From: Eriocheir sinensis
Lineage: Eukaryota; Arthropoda; Malacostraca; Decapoda; Varunidae
Assembly: GCF_024679095.1 (NCBI RefSeq)
Contig: NC_066528.1
Coordinates: forward strand, 18,252,832-18,316,831
Length of the DNA stretch: 64,000 bases
Direction of reading: 5' to 3'
Shown: positions 1 through 9,884 of the stretch, one piece after another
Layout of the letters: every line of letters starts with the position of its first letter
Numbering within the stretch: the stretch's first letter is position 1
Program-made: the position numbers and the translations under genes
Notes under the pieces: generated by a model
The model's database searches: none
What the model saw: the letters and a program-made list of their open reading frames with translations, nothing else
Told to the model about the DNA's origin: nothing

Positions 1-1
1 C

Positions 2-103
2 ACCGCCACCCAGGAACAGCCAGGGACGGTGCAGGTCATCGAAAACAGCCTGTGTGAACCCCTGCCCGGCCCCTTGACCCCCGCCGCTAGCCAGGAACCG
101 TAG
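2..103 (+). CDS. Possible 3' end of an upstream gene (last 33 codons)
   Basis: An open frame enters from the left edge and stops at TAG (101-103). It reads from TATQEQPGTVQVIENSL to PLTPAASQEP. Candidate AATAAA polyadenylation signals follow at 255-260 and 312-317. The stretch is GC-rich, unlike the DNA after it. No family is recognised and 33 codons could be chance. Confidence 0.3.
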   Translation, partial: TATQEQPGTVQVIENSLCEPLPGPLTPAASQEP

Positions 104-320
104 CACCAGTTTACCTTCTGTCTAGAACGCAGGTTCGATTCCCGGCCGGGTTGTTGAAAAAAATGATTCCCGAGTAGATGAGTTTATGTGCTTATAGGAG
201 CGGTTACCTCCCCCCATGAGGATTTTTAGACGCTACATTTGAGTTTGTGTCCGCAATAAAAGTAAGAAGTGCTCAGCGGCAAGGATGGTACTGCCCATAA
301 CGCTTGAAGGAAATAAACTT
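104..320 (+). other. Possible 3' UTR with tRNA-like fragment and AATAAA signals
   Basis: It contains ggttcgattcccggccggg (132-150), which has the form of a tRNA T arm and suggests a tRNA-derived SINE remnant. AATAAA occurs at 255 and 312. It counts as a UTR only if the preceding open frame is real. Confidence 0.25.
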
Positions 321-669
321 ATGATTGAAGTTTGTTGTCTTATTCAGTGTAGCCTTCACGCCTCCGACCCAGACCACACGAGACATATCAGCGAAAGCCT
401 TATCAGGGAGTATGGCGTGGCATTTTAAGATGGCAAAATGCGCTCCTTATGTTCTTATGTATACTGTTTTTTTCTTCCATTTTCTCCCCCCATCAACTTC
501 AGTGTAGTCGTGTTCGTCCTTCTCCTCCTCCTCCTCTTCCTCGTTTTTGCTTCCTTTATTCTTTACTCTTCCCAGCCCAGGGGAGGGGACCAAGGCGCCT
601 CTCCACCTGGAACTGACCTCTCCTCTGGCCTGTAGTTCTTGTTTCTTTCCTTGAAGCAGCGTCGAGCAA

Positions 670-672
<3 letters not shown>

Positions 673-730
<58 letters not shown>

Positions 731-777
731 AACTCACACACACACACACACACACGCGCGCGCACACACACACACTT
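673..777. repeat. (CT)n followed by (CA)n microsatellites
   Basis: About 27 CT units are followed by a CA/CG-type run. The 325-672 stretch before it shows nothing beyond pyrimidine-rich low complexity. Confidence 0.95.
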
Positions 778-781
778 TTAT

Positions 782-960
782 TGGAGTTGTGAGCATTGGG
801 TAGTTTTATGACCCTTCTGCAGCATGAACCTAAAAAAAAAAATCATTTTCTGCATTTCGGAGAGGCTTTCATAGGAGTCTCAAGCATTTCCAGGGGTAGT
901 TTTATGACCCTGGTGGTAGTTTCACCCCTCTTCCGTAGCATGAACCTAAGAGAGAGAGAG
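782..960 (-). mobile_element. Family A element, two partial copies
   Basis: gggtagttttatgacccttc is repeated at about 798 and 893, with the family signature ggtagttttatgaccctggt and catgaacctaa. A short GA run follows. Confidence 0.75.
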
Positions 961-1093
961 AGAGAGACGTATTCTTAGTGATTAGATATTATGCATGCGT
1001 CAGTAAGTCAGGAAGTGTATCCGGCCTCACCCACCAAGCCACAAGCTCTCAAACATGGCCTTATATGGACATGGAAAAAGCTATCAAGACTGA

Positions 1094-1264
1094 CACGTTC
1101 ACACTGCGCCGACTCTGGGCCACGACAACCTAGCGACTCGGAGTATAGGAGGTCTTGGGTGTGAAATGTTGATGTGAAAGGGTCGCACATGGTCGGAAAG
1201 AGGTCTAGAAATGATCGCCAGATGCTGCGTTGTCGTGCCTCAAAGTCGGTACAGTGTCAACGTT
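1094..1264. mobile_element. Family F TIR element, copy 1
   Basis: It starts with cgttcacactgcgccgactc and ends with the near complement caaagtcggtacagtgtcaacg. The interior shares gaggtcttgg and ggtcagaaagaggtctagaa-type words with the copy at 21390-21596. I call it a MITE-like non-autonomous element with terminal inverted repeats of about 35 bp. Confidence 0.65.
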
Positions 1265-1317
1265 GCTTAAAAAGAAGTTCTGGTTAACGGGCGTAATTTA
1301 GGTTCAAGAGGTCGGTG

Positions 1318-1482
1318 GTAGCAGCAACGGGCCAAATTTGTGCCATGATTTAAACCCCCCAAAATAGATGATACATACACTGATCACAAATGCTTTGATA
1401 TATATTATGAAATGGTTTGTGAGGGGTGTTTTTTTCTCATTTTTTTTCGCCTAGAGGGACCATTAAGAAACAGTATCCTAAT
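1318..1482 (-). mobile_element. Family C piggyBac-like MITE, truncated copy
   Basis: This is the reverse complement of the family C interior (gccaaatttgtgccatgatt, gatcacaaatgctttgatat, gagggaccattaagaaacag). It carries one terminus-like word ggtagcagcaacgggccaaa and lacks a clear TTAA at either end. Confidence 0.75.
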
Positions 1483-1483
1483 G

Positions 1484-1805
1484 CCTGATCTTCTAGGTTC
1501 CCGCTACAGAAGAAGGGTCAGACTACCACCAGGGTCATAAAACTACCCAAGGAAAGCCCCACAACTCCTACGAAAGCCTTGTCAAATATGCGAACTTTGG
1601 TTATTAAATTTCGGCACCCAAGCTTACATACTCGTATTTGACAAGGCTTTCGTAGGGGTTGTGGGCATATCCAGGGGTAGTTCTATGACCCTGGTGGTAG
1701 TTTGACACTCTCTCTGTACCATGAACGTGAAAAAAACAGCTATGGGGACCCGATTAGTCTCATTTTTGGCGATTGGAAATAGTTGATATGAGAATAGGCT
1801 AGTGT
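1484..1805. mobile_element. Family A, head-to-head inverted pair
   Basis: The left half reads ctaccaccagggtcataaaa then tacgaaagccttgtcaaata. The right half reads the complement (tttgacaaggctttcgtagg, then ctatgaccctggtggtagtt). The pair could fold into one long hairpin. Confidence 0.8.
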
Positions 1806-2217
1806 GTTCCCCGCGCGTCGCCAAGCAGTCTGTGTTGCTTATAAAACCCTTTGTGGTGCGATGACCCTTTTTGACGTAAGAGCAGCTGCCGTCCACTTCT
1901 GTATAGCGTAAATGATAGGAAATTCTACACTGCCACTACGAGAGAGAAAGAAAGAGAGAGAGAGAGATCTAACAGTTAAATGGCGCTTATCACAAACAAC
2001 AAACATACTAAAGCGATTAAATATGGGGTTTCGTTTATCACTTTCAAAGCCAGTTGTAAAATCCCAATAGTATGTACTCGTATGCCGCTATCAGCTGATA
2101 TGTGCAATCAGCTGAGATAGTGTAGAACGATTCGATGCTCTCTCAGTCTGTCCTCGCCTACAGTTAACTTGCAGTGGTGTGTAGTCGTGGGCAGGTGAGC
2201 TCCTCTTTCTCTTCTTC
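1806..2217. other. No gene seen; short GA tract
   Basis: I see only a short GA-rich microsatellite near 1940-1968 and otherwise non-repetitive sequence without splice-bounded open frames. Confidence 0.6.
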
Positions 2218-4470
2218 TCAGACCCTTACGGCTCACACAACAGCTATGTCCAAAGGTTACAAGAGAGATTAGTCGAGTTCTTTCATTCCTTATAACTATT
2301 TCCAAAGGTTACAAGGGAGATTAGTCGAGTTCTTTCATTCCTTATAACTATTTCCAAAGGTTACAAGGGAGATTAGTCGAGTTCTTTCATTCCTTATAAC
2401 TATTTCCAAAGGTTACAAGGGAGATTAGTCGAGTTCTTTCATTCCTTATAACTATTTTCAAAGGTTACAAGGGAGATTAGTCGAGTTCTTTCATTCCCAG
2501 TAACTATTTCCAAAGGTCACAAGGGAGATTAGTCGAGTTCTTTCATTCCTTTTAACTATTTCCCAAGGTTACAAGGGAGATTAGTCGAGTTCTTTCATTC
2601 CCAGCAACTATTTCCAAAGGTCACAAGGGAGATTAGTCGAGTTCTTTCATTCCCAGCAACTATTTCCAAAGGTCACAAGGGAGATTAGTCGAGTTCTTTC
2701 ATTCCTTTTAACTATTTCCCAAGGTTACAAGGGAGATTAGTCGAGTTCTTTCATTCCCAGCAACTATTTCCAAAGTCAACAAGGGAGATTAGTCGAGTTC
2801 TTTCATTCCCAGTAACTACTTCTAAAGTCAACAAGGGAGATTAGTCGAGTTCTTTCATTCCTTATAACTATTTCCAAAGGTTACAAGGGAGATTAGTCGA
2901 GTTCTTTCATTCCTTATAACTATTTCCAAAGGTTACAAGGGAGATTAGTCGAGTTCTTTCATTCCTTTTAACTATTTCCAAAAGTCACAAGGGAGATTAG
3001 TCGAGTTCTTTCATTCCTTATAACTATTTCCAAAGGTTACAAGGGAGATTAGTCGAGTTCTTTCATTCCCAGCAACTATTTCCAAAGGTCACAAGGGAGA
3101 TTAGTCGAGTTCTTTCATTCCCAGCAACTATTTCCAAAGTCAACAAGGGAGATTAGTCGAGTTCTTTCATTCCCAGCAACTATTTCCAAAGGTCACAAGG
3201 GAGATTAGTCGAGTTCTTTCATTCCCAGCAACTATTTCCAAAGGTCACAAGGGAGATTAGTCGAGTTCTTTCATTCCCAGTAACTATTTCCAAACTCAAC
3301 AAGGGAGATCAGTCGAGTTCTTTCATTCCTTATAACTATTTTCAAAGGTTACAAGGGAGATTAGTCGAGTTCTTTCATTCCCAGCAACTATTTCCAAAGG
3401 TCACAAGGGAGATTAGTCGAGTTCTTTCATTCCTTATTACTATTTTCAAAGGTTACAAGGGAGATTAGTCGAGTTCTTTCATTCCTTTTAACTATTTCCA
3501 AAGGTTACAAGGGAGATTAGTCGAGTTCTTTCATTCCTTATAACTATTTCCAAAGGTTACAAGGGAGATTAGTAAAGTTCTTTCATTCCCAGTAACTATT
3601 TCCAAAGGTCACAAGGGAGATTAGTCGAGTTCTTTCATTCCCAGTAACTATTTCCAAAGGTTACAAGGGAGATTAGTCGAGTTCTTTCATTCCCAGTAAC
3701 TATTTCCAAAGTCAACAAGGGAGATTAGTCGAGTTCTTTCATTCCTTTTAACTATTTCCAAAGGTCACAAGGGAGATTAGTAAAGTTCTTTCATTCCCAG
3801 TAACTATTTCCAAAGGTCACAAGGGAGATTAGTCGAGTTCTTTCATTCCTTATAACTATTTTCAAAGGTTACAAGGGAGATTAGTCGAGTTCTTTCATTC
3901 CCAGTAACTATTTCCAAACTCAACAAGGGAGATCAGTCGAGTTCTTTCATTCCTTATAACTATTTTCAAAGGTTACAAGGGAGATTAGTCGAGTTCTTTC
4001 ATTCCCAGCAACTATTTCCAAAGGTCACAAGGGAGATTAGTCGAGTTCTTTCATTCCTTATTACTATTTTCAAAGGTTACAAGGGAGATTAGTCGAGTTC
4101 TTTCATTCCTTATTACTATTTTCAAAGGTTACAAGGGAGATTAGTCGAGTTCTTTCATTCCTTTTAACTATTTCCAAAGTCAACAAGGGAGATTAGTCGA
4201 GTTCTTTCATTCCCAGTAACTATTTCCAAAGTCAACAAGGGAGATTAGTCGAATTCTTTCATTCCCAGCAACTATTTCCAAAGGTCACAAGGGAGATTAG
4301 TCGAGTTCTTTCATTCCCAGTAACTATTTCCAAACTCAACAAGGGAGATCAGTTGAGTTCTATGAGTGTTTTTCACATCCATAGTGCAGAGGTTGCTGTG
4401 GGACTTCCATGGGTAGTTTTATGTGTCGAGTGATAGCTTGACAAGTTTGGCCTAAGGAACGCTGCTTTAA
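2218..4470 (+). repeat. 52-bp satellite, about 40 copies, inside a family A element
   Basis: The period is 52 bp, measured between successive tttcattc words. The unit core is aagggagattagtcgagttc plus aactatttccaaaggt. The left edge (ctcacacaacagctatgtcc) and the right edge (gagtgtttttcacatccata, gggtagttttatg) match the flanking parts of family A, so the array grew within one copy. Variants such as ccttataac, ccagcaac, ccagtaac and ccttttaac are interspersed, and a few units read agtaaagttc instead of agtcgagttc. Confidence 0.95.
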
Positions 4471-4928
4471 AATACCAAGACGTTGAATTGAGGCTATATA
4501 ATGTGGCGTACAGAATGGGTTAATTTATGGGGGACCTTCCTTCATGGCAGAGGTGGGAAAGAAAACGGAGAAGTAGGAAGTCGTGAGGGTCGTCTTCAGT
4601 CAACCCACGATTTCCCCTGGCGTGGTTCTCATATTTCCGTGGTTTTCTGACGTGTCCACGATCTTCCAAAGCTACGGTAGATTTCACCAAAGGAAGACGG
4701 TATTACTCGCCATCAGCCAGCGGAAATCGTGGTTTGACTGAAGATCCACGGAGAATTTGCCCAGTGGGAAGCGCAGGCAGAAGGCTAAAGAGAGAGAGGC
4801 CGGGAGGGAAAACAGAAGTAGGTTAGTAGGAGGCGATGGGGAGGTGAAGATGCCAAGATTGGAACTACAAGCAGGATGATGTGAGATGGAGACTGCAGTG
4901 CTGGATAAACGAGTATACACAGGCAGGA
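4471..4928. other. No gene seen
   Basis: Non-repetitive, purine-rich in places. No open frame here has convincing splice sites. Confidence 0.5.
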
Positions 4929-5480
4929 GGTGATGTAGGCTGCCGAGGTGACAAATGACGGTGTGGAAGTTGGAAATAAGTAGAAAAGGAAGAAATTTGA
5001 TGTAGAAATTTCACATATAAGCAGAAAAACACAAGATACCTATTCTGCGCATTTGAAAGAGGCTGCCATGGGAGCTTGGAGCATTGCCAGGGGTAGTTTT
5101 GTGACCCTGGTTGTAGTTTGAACCTAAAAGAAAACTCTATTAGAATCCGATTGATCTCCTTCTTGGCCTTTGGAAATAGTTGATGTGATGATGTGATATT
5201 GGCTGCCGAGGTGCCAAATAACGGTATGCAAGTTGGAGATAAGGAAAAAAGAAAGAAATTTGATGTAGAAATTTCACATATAAGCAGACGCCTGGTATTT
5301 AAGGAAAGTGGAGAGGCAGAACATACAAGGTACCTATTCCGTGCATTTAGAAGAGGCTGTCATGGGCGTTTTGAGCATTGCCAAGGGTAGTTTTGTGACC
5401 CTGGTTGATAGTTTAAACCTTCTTCTGTAGCATGAACTTAAAAATAAAAACTCATTAGAATCCCATTGATCTTCTTGGCC
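4929..5480. repeat. Direct duplication of about 265 bp, each half ending in a family A piece
   Basis: ggctgccgaggtg, gaaatttgatgtagaaattt and cacatataagcaga occur near 4938-5025 and again near 5200-5287. Each is followed by an A fragment (gggtagttttgtgaccctgg). Confidence 0.85.
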
Positions 5481-5640
5481 ATGGTGGTGGTGGTGGTGGT
5501 GTTCTTGTTTTTCTTCTTGTTTTTCTTCTACATTTTCTTCTGTTTTTCTTCTCGATCTTTTTCTTTTTCTTCCTCTTCTTCCTCTTGTTCTTCTCTCTCG
5601 TCTCTCTTCGTCTTCTTCTTCCTCTTCTTCTACCTATTCC
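5466..5640. repeat. Pyrimidine-rich TTC/GGT low-complexity tract
   Basis: A (ggt)n start is followed by TTC/TCT-rich sequence. It is open in several frames on both strands only because of composition. Confidence 0.85.
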
Positions 5641-5859
5641 TCCTCTCAAATTCACAAAGTCCGCAGTTGTTGGGGGGAGTTGGAATAGAAGATGATGCAA
5701 TAGTTTCTCTTATTGCAACATATATTTTTCTTTGTTCAGTGCTGTTGCGAAAACTATACCGGATGCCCATTATCTGACCTGATATGAAGCCACCAACGAC
5801 GCATGATATTCCCAACAAAGACCAAGGCGAAGGGAAGTGACAAAATCGATATTCTCAGA
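5641..5859. other. No gene seen
   Basis: Unique-looking spacer between the TTC-rich tract and the next family A pair. Confidence 0.5.
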
Positions 5860-6400
5860 CTCATCCGCCTCCCACATCAGATATTTCAAAAGTTCTAGAA
5901 AAAGATTAATCGAATTCTAATGTTTTTTTTCACGTTCATGGTATACTGAAGAACGGTCAAACTCACACCAGGGTCATAAAACCACCCCTGAAAATGCCCA
6001 CAACTCCTACGAAAGCCTTGGCAAACGTGCCCAGTCATATTCTTAGGCCTGGGTTTTCATGAGTACTTTTTCATCATGGTGTAGAAGACTTGTCAAACTA
6101 ACGCTAGGCTCCTAAAACTACCCATGGAAAGACTCGCGATCTCTACGAAAGCCCTGTCAAGTGGGGGGGTGTAGGCTCCGAAATGTTTGACACTATAGGC
6201 CTTGAACATTTCAGCGCGCAAGCACACACGTTTACCAAGGCTTTCGTAGGAGTTATGGGCATTTTCAAGGGTGGTTTTATGACCCTGGTGTGAGTTTGAC
6301 CGTTCTTCTGTATACCATGAACGTGAAAAAAAAGCATTAGAATTCGATTAATCTCCTCGAACTTTTGAAATGTCTGATGTGGGATGGGGAGGATTACGAT
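5860..6400. mobile_element. Family A, inverted cluster
   Basis: A forward copy (cacatcagatatttcaaaag through acaactcctacgaaagcctt), a forward fragment near 6060-6175 and an inverted copy (aaggctttcgtaggagttat through gattaatctcctcgaac) form a large palindrome. Confidence 0.8.
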
Positions 6401-6774
6401 GGGACAATATTGGGTGTTGACGCATCGGGGAGGTCGGGAGGGGAGCTGAGGGCGGAAGCAACCCCCGTCATCTGTCTGGTTACCGATAGAGAGAGAAAAG
6501 GGGAGAGACTAGGCCTATGTAGCCCCTCATGAAAGCAGTCCCGTATTTCCAGACGCTTTCGGCTCTCATTGCCTCAGTTCATTCATTTTCAAAGTTTTTT
6601 TTTCTGATAACATGATTCCTGGTTGAATGGTTGAACAGGAAGGAAGGTATATAACCTGCGCTGCTTACAACCATTACCAGCATCTTCATATCTATACGAA
6701 AATGTCTCAAAAAGGCATCATATTTTTTTGCATTGTTCCTGAGACTCCTAGTAATAGGCTATACGCGTGAAGGC
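6401..6774. other. No gene seen
   Basis: Unremarkable sequence between element copies. Confidence 0.5.
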
Positions 6775-6862
6775 TTTTTTTTGTTTAGTTTTTACATTAA
6801 AGGAAGCAGCTCAAGGGCAAAATATAAGGATGATTAAGGAAAAAAAGCTCGCTAATCACTAC
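6775..6862 (+). mobile_element. Family D short interspersed repeat
   Basis: ggaagcagctcaagggcaaa then aaaaagctcgct and cactacccctattaaa. The same words recur at 32725, 36310, 49515 (inverted), 50935 and 57655 (inverted). Confidence 0.65.
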
Positions 6863-6954
6863 CCCTATTAAAGAGTGTGTAGATGAGTTTATTATAGTGA
6901 ATAGATTGTGGAAAAAAAGGTTCATCTTCGTATAGTAATTCGCTCGAGACAAGA

Positions 6955-7025
6955 TGGTTGATGATGATGATGATGACGATGATGATGATGATGATGATAA
7001 GGAGGAGGAGGAGGAGGAGAAGGAT
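6955..7025. repeat. (GAT)n/(GAG)n microsatellite
   Basis: A run of gatgatgatgatgacgatga passes into ggaggaggaggag. Confidence 0.9.
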
Positions 7026-7114
7026 GAAGGGGAGGTGAAGTAAAACGAGTGAAAAAAAAATGAAGTAAAATTAGTATGAACAACAATAGGAGGACGAGGA
7101 CGAGAGGGGAGATG

Positions 7115-7345
7115 GGTCAAGTTTTCAAGAGTGTTTTATGCATTTATCGTGTAGAGAGGTCTTGTCAAACTACCACCAGGCTCATAAAACTACTCATGGA
7201 AATACCGACATAACAACCTCCACGAAAGCCTTATCAAATGTGAATGAGATTAGTCGGATTCTCATGAGTGGTTTCTCACATTCATGGTGCATAAGCCTTA
7301 TCAAATGTAGGTGAGTTAGCCTTGAAATATTTGAGAGGATGGGCC
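7115..7345 (+). mobile_element. Family A element, diverged
   Basis: cttgtcaaactaccaccagg, ctcataaaactactcatgga and cacgaaagccttatcaaatg, with part of the sequence repeated after 7240. Confidence 0.75.
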
Positions 7346-8399
7346 GAGATTCATGAGCTGAGCGTGCGCCAACGTTGAATGAAAGGGATGCCGGGTGTTG
7401 CTTTAGAGGAGAGAAGAGGAGAGGAGAGGAGAAGATCGAGAGGTTCACAGAGATATAGAAGGAGAGATATAAGGCAGCTGTGTCTGGACGAAGTGGTTGC
7501 AGAGGATAGTGGATACTGGCAACACCAATACAAGAGTGGCCGACCCCAGGAGGCAGAGAAGAAGAAGAGGAAAGTGCAGCAGACGATAGCGAGCACCTGC
7601 TGAGCGCCCAAGAGCCTCCCAGTTCTTAGTTGACAGCCGGATAGTGCGTTGAGCCTCCTCCACAGCGTCCGTGGTTGAAAGCTCGTGCTGTGGTGGAGAC
7701 GGTGTGACAAGTGATGGGGAAACGCAACCATACCCAAACCCAAACCTTAAAATAGCTACAAAACCACCATTCTGTGAGCTAAGTGCGTGGGACAGGAAAC
7801 AGATCGTTGTGTCGTTACCGGAAAGGCAACAGCTATCGACACAGCTGTAGCCAACATGAGACTTGTGTTCCCTGTGCCAGAATCTGTTTATCAGGTGTGT
7901 CGCCGTCCTCTTCGTAACCTATCCTCTGTTCCTGTTGCTATCTAGGCGAGTGGTGACAACAGCATCCGAGAGAGAGAGGGAGGCATTGATTTAGCGATGT
8001 TGTTAGCGGCGGGGAAAGGTCGAGAGAGCAAGGGAGGGACAGGAAATAGGTTCTCAGATCGCGGGGAAATGTTACCATGGCTATGTTTGCAAGGGAGGAG
8101 CTTGAGACATCCTGCTTGAACAAGGCATGACGGACGTGACCCCGGTGTTAAAGGTGTCCTCTGCCTGCTCTGGTGTGTGTGTGTGTGTGTGTGTGCCGCT
8201 CTCCCACCCCCTGCGTCTCCACTTTTAGCTCTCAGGAAGTGGCCGCTGGGAGATCTATATGGGGAGTTCGCGTCATTGGTCTCCCTCAAGCACGTGATCT
8301 TACTGAGAGGTCTCCGATATGGGAACTTAACTTGGTGGGGGTTGGGTGATATGACAAGCGAAGGGAGATAATGAGGGGACACGCAGACATTGCCCTTCA
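7346..8399. other. No gene accepted; mixed unique sequence
   Basis: Several open frames exist on both strands, but the purine-rich run at 7405-7445 and the GT run at 8173-8197 explain part of them. The ATG at 7857 is followed by a possible donor after 13 codons, but in the wrong phase for the exon at 9373. An upstream exon could lie here, but I cannot point to it. Confidence 0.4.
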
Positions 8400-9205
8400 C
8401 CCATTTCCTAACACATTTCCCAACACACTTCCCAACACTCATTTCCCATCATACATTTCCCAATACACATTTCCCATCACATTTCCCATTGCATACATCT
8501 TCCTATCTATACATTTCCACGCCATACATATTTCCCAACACATTTCCCATCACATTTCCCATTGCAAACATCTTTCTGTCTATACATTTCCATGTCATAC
8601 ACATTTCCCATCACACATTTCCAATTGCATGCATCTTCCAATCTATACATTTCCACGCCATACATATTTCCCATCACATTTCCCATTGCAAACATCTTTC
8701 TGTCTATACATTTCCATGCCATACACATTTCCCGTCACATTTCCCATTGCATACATCTTCTTATCTATACATTTCCACGCCATACATATTTCCCATTGCA
8801 AACATCTTTCTGTCTATACATTTCCATGCCATACACATTTCCCATCACACATTTCCAATTGCATACATCTTCCTATCTATACATTTCCACGCCATACATA
8901 TTTCCCATCACACATTTCCCATCACACATTTCCCATCACACATTTCCCATCACACATTTCCCAACACACATTTCCCATCACACACTTCCCAACACACATT
9001 TCCCATCACACATTTCCCATCACACATTTCCCAACACACATTTCCCATCACACATTTCCCATCACACATTTCCCAACACACATTTCCCATCACACATTTC
9101 CCATCACACATTTCCCATCACACATTTCCCATCACACACTTCCCATCACACATTTCCCAACACACATTTCCCATCACACATTTCCCAGCATACATTTCCC
9201 AATAC
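8400..9205. repeat. 14-bp minisatellite (catttcccatcaca) with a longer higher-order unit
   Basis: The right half is a nearly pure 14-bp repeat. The left half alternates it with a longer word set (ccattgcaaacatctttctg, tctatacatttccatgccat). Because 14 is not a multiple of 3 and the unit lacks stops, all three forward frames stay open. The frame beginning 8371 reaches 321 codons of HISHHTFP-type peptide. Confidence 0.93.
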
Positions 9206-9372
9206 ACAGGAGAGCCAGAACTCGGAGAAAAGAGGAAAACAGGATAAGGAGTAATGTTCTAATCTACACTTTTATCTATAAGGGCCAAAGGGAGAACTGT
9301 TTATTAAGAAGGGAACATATCAGACCCCATAGGTGATCTTGCTCCCACTAAAACCTGTCTCTCGGCTTTCAG

Positions 9373-9565
9373 GAGAGTGAGAACACGGAGGCGGCGACGG
9401 TCTGACCAGAGCTGCTTGGACTCCAGTGCCAACACCACCCTCGCGTCCCCCTCCACCACCCATGACCACCACCACTATGTTGATTCGCCCATTCAGCAGG
9501 AGTCTCATCTGCTAAGGAGCGGCGAGATGATACGTCACCGGTCAAGAACACCACGCCGGAGGAAG
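9373..9565 (+). CDS. SUN-like gene, exon a (Arg-rich N-terminal part)
   Basis: The acceptor is the pyrimidine-rich ctctcggctttcag and the donor is aag|gtaaaa. The exon supplies one base of a split codon and then 64 codons, ending in phase 0. The peptide has RTRRRRRSDQ near its start and RSRTPRRRK at its end. Both are basic clusters suited to nuclear targeting or lamina/chromatin contact, with a His/Ser-rich stretch between them. An upstream exon ending in phase 2 is required and I could not find it. The ATG at 9524 could be an alternative start. The open frame, clean splice sites and phase match to the exon at 19728 support it. The flanks are repeats, so membership in this gene is less sure than for the exons from 55496 on. 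Confidence 0.6.
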
Positions 9566-9814
9566 GTAAAATTGCGGAGGACGTGTGGAAGTATGTGTGA
9601 GGGGGAAGAGAGAGATGAGACAGGTGGAGGAAACGGTATAGAAGAGAAGGAAGGGAAAGGAGAGATAAAGAAAATAGGAAAGTAGAGGGTGATGAAAATG
9701 AAGATACAGAGCCAGGATGAGGAAATACAGAAGATAAGGGGAGAAAGGGAGGAAAGAGAAAGGGCAGGAAGGGAGAGACGAAATTAAAGGTTTGTAGACA
9801 GGATATGGAAATAC

Positions 9815-9884
<70 letters not shown>

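Noticed and set aside
2249..4360. Repeat-spacer pattern that might suggest a CRISPR-like array
   Set aside because: The units are contiguous 52-bp repeats without unique spacers, in a eukaryotic intergenic region.
7379..7603. Charged 74-codon frame ending KKKRKVQQTIASTC
   Set aside because: The frame begins in a purine-rich run and stops without a donor; phase linkage to exon 9373 could not be established, though part of a 5' exon is not excluded.
7857..7897. ATG plus 13 codons ending at a possible donor, considered as first exon
   Set aside because: It ends in phase 0, and joining it to the exon at 9373 shifts that exon into a frame with an early stop.
8371..9336. 321-codon plus-strand reading frame
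   Set aside because: It is produced by a 14-bp stop-free minisatellite; the other two forward frames are open as well.
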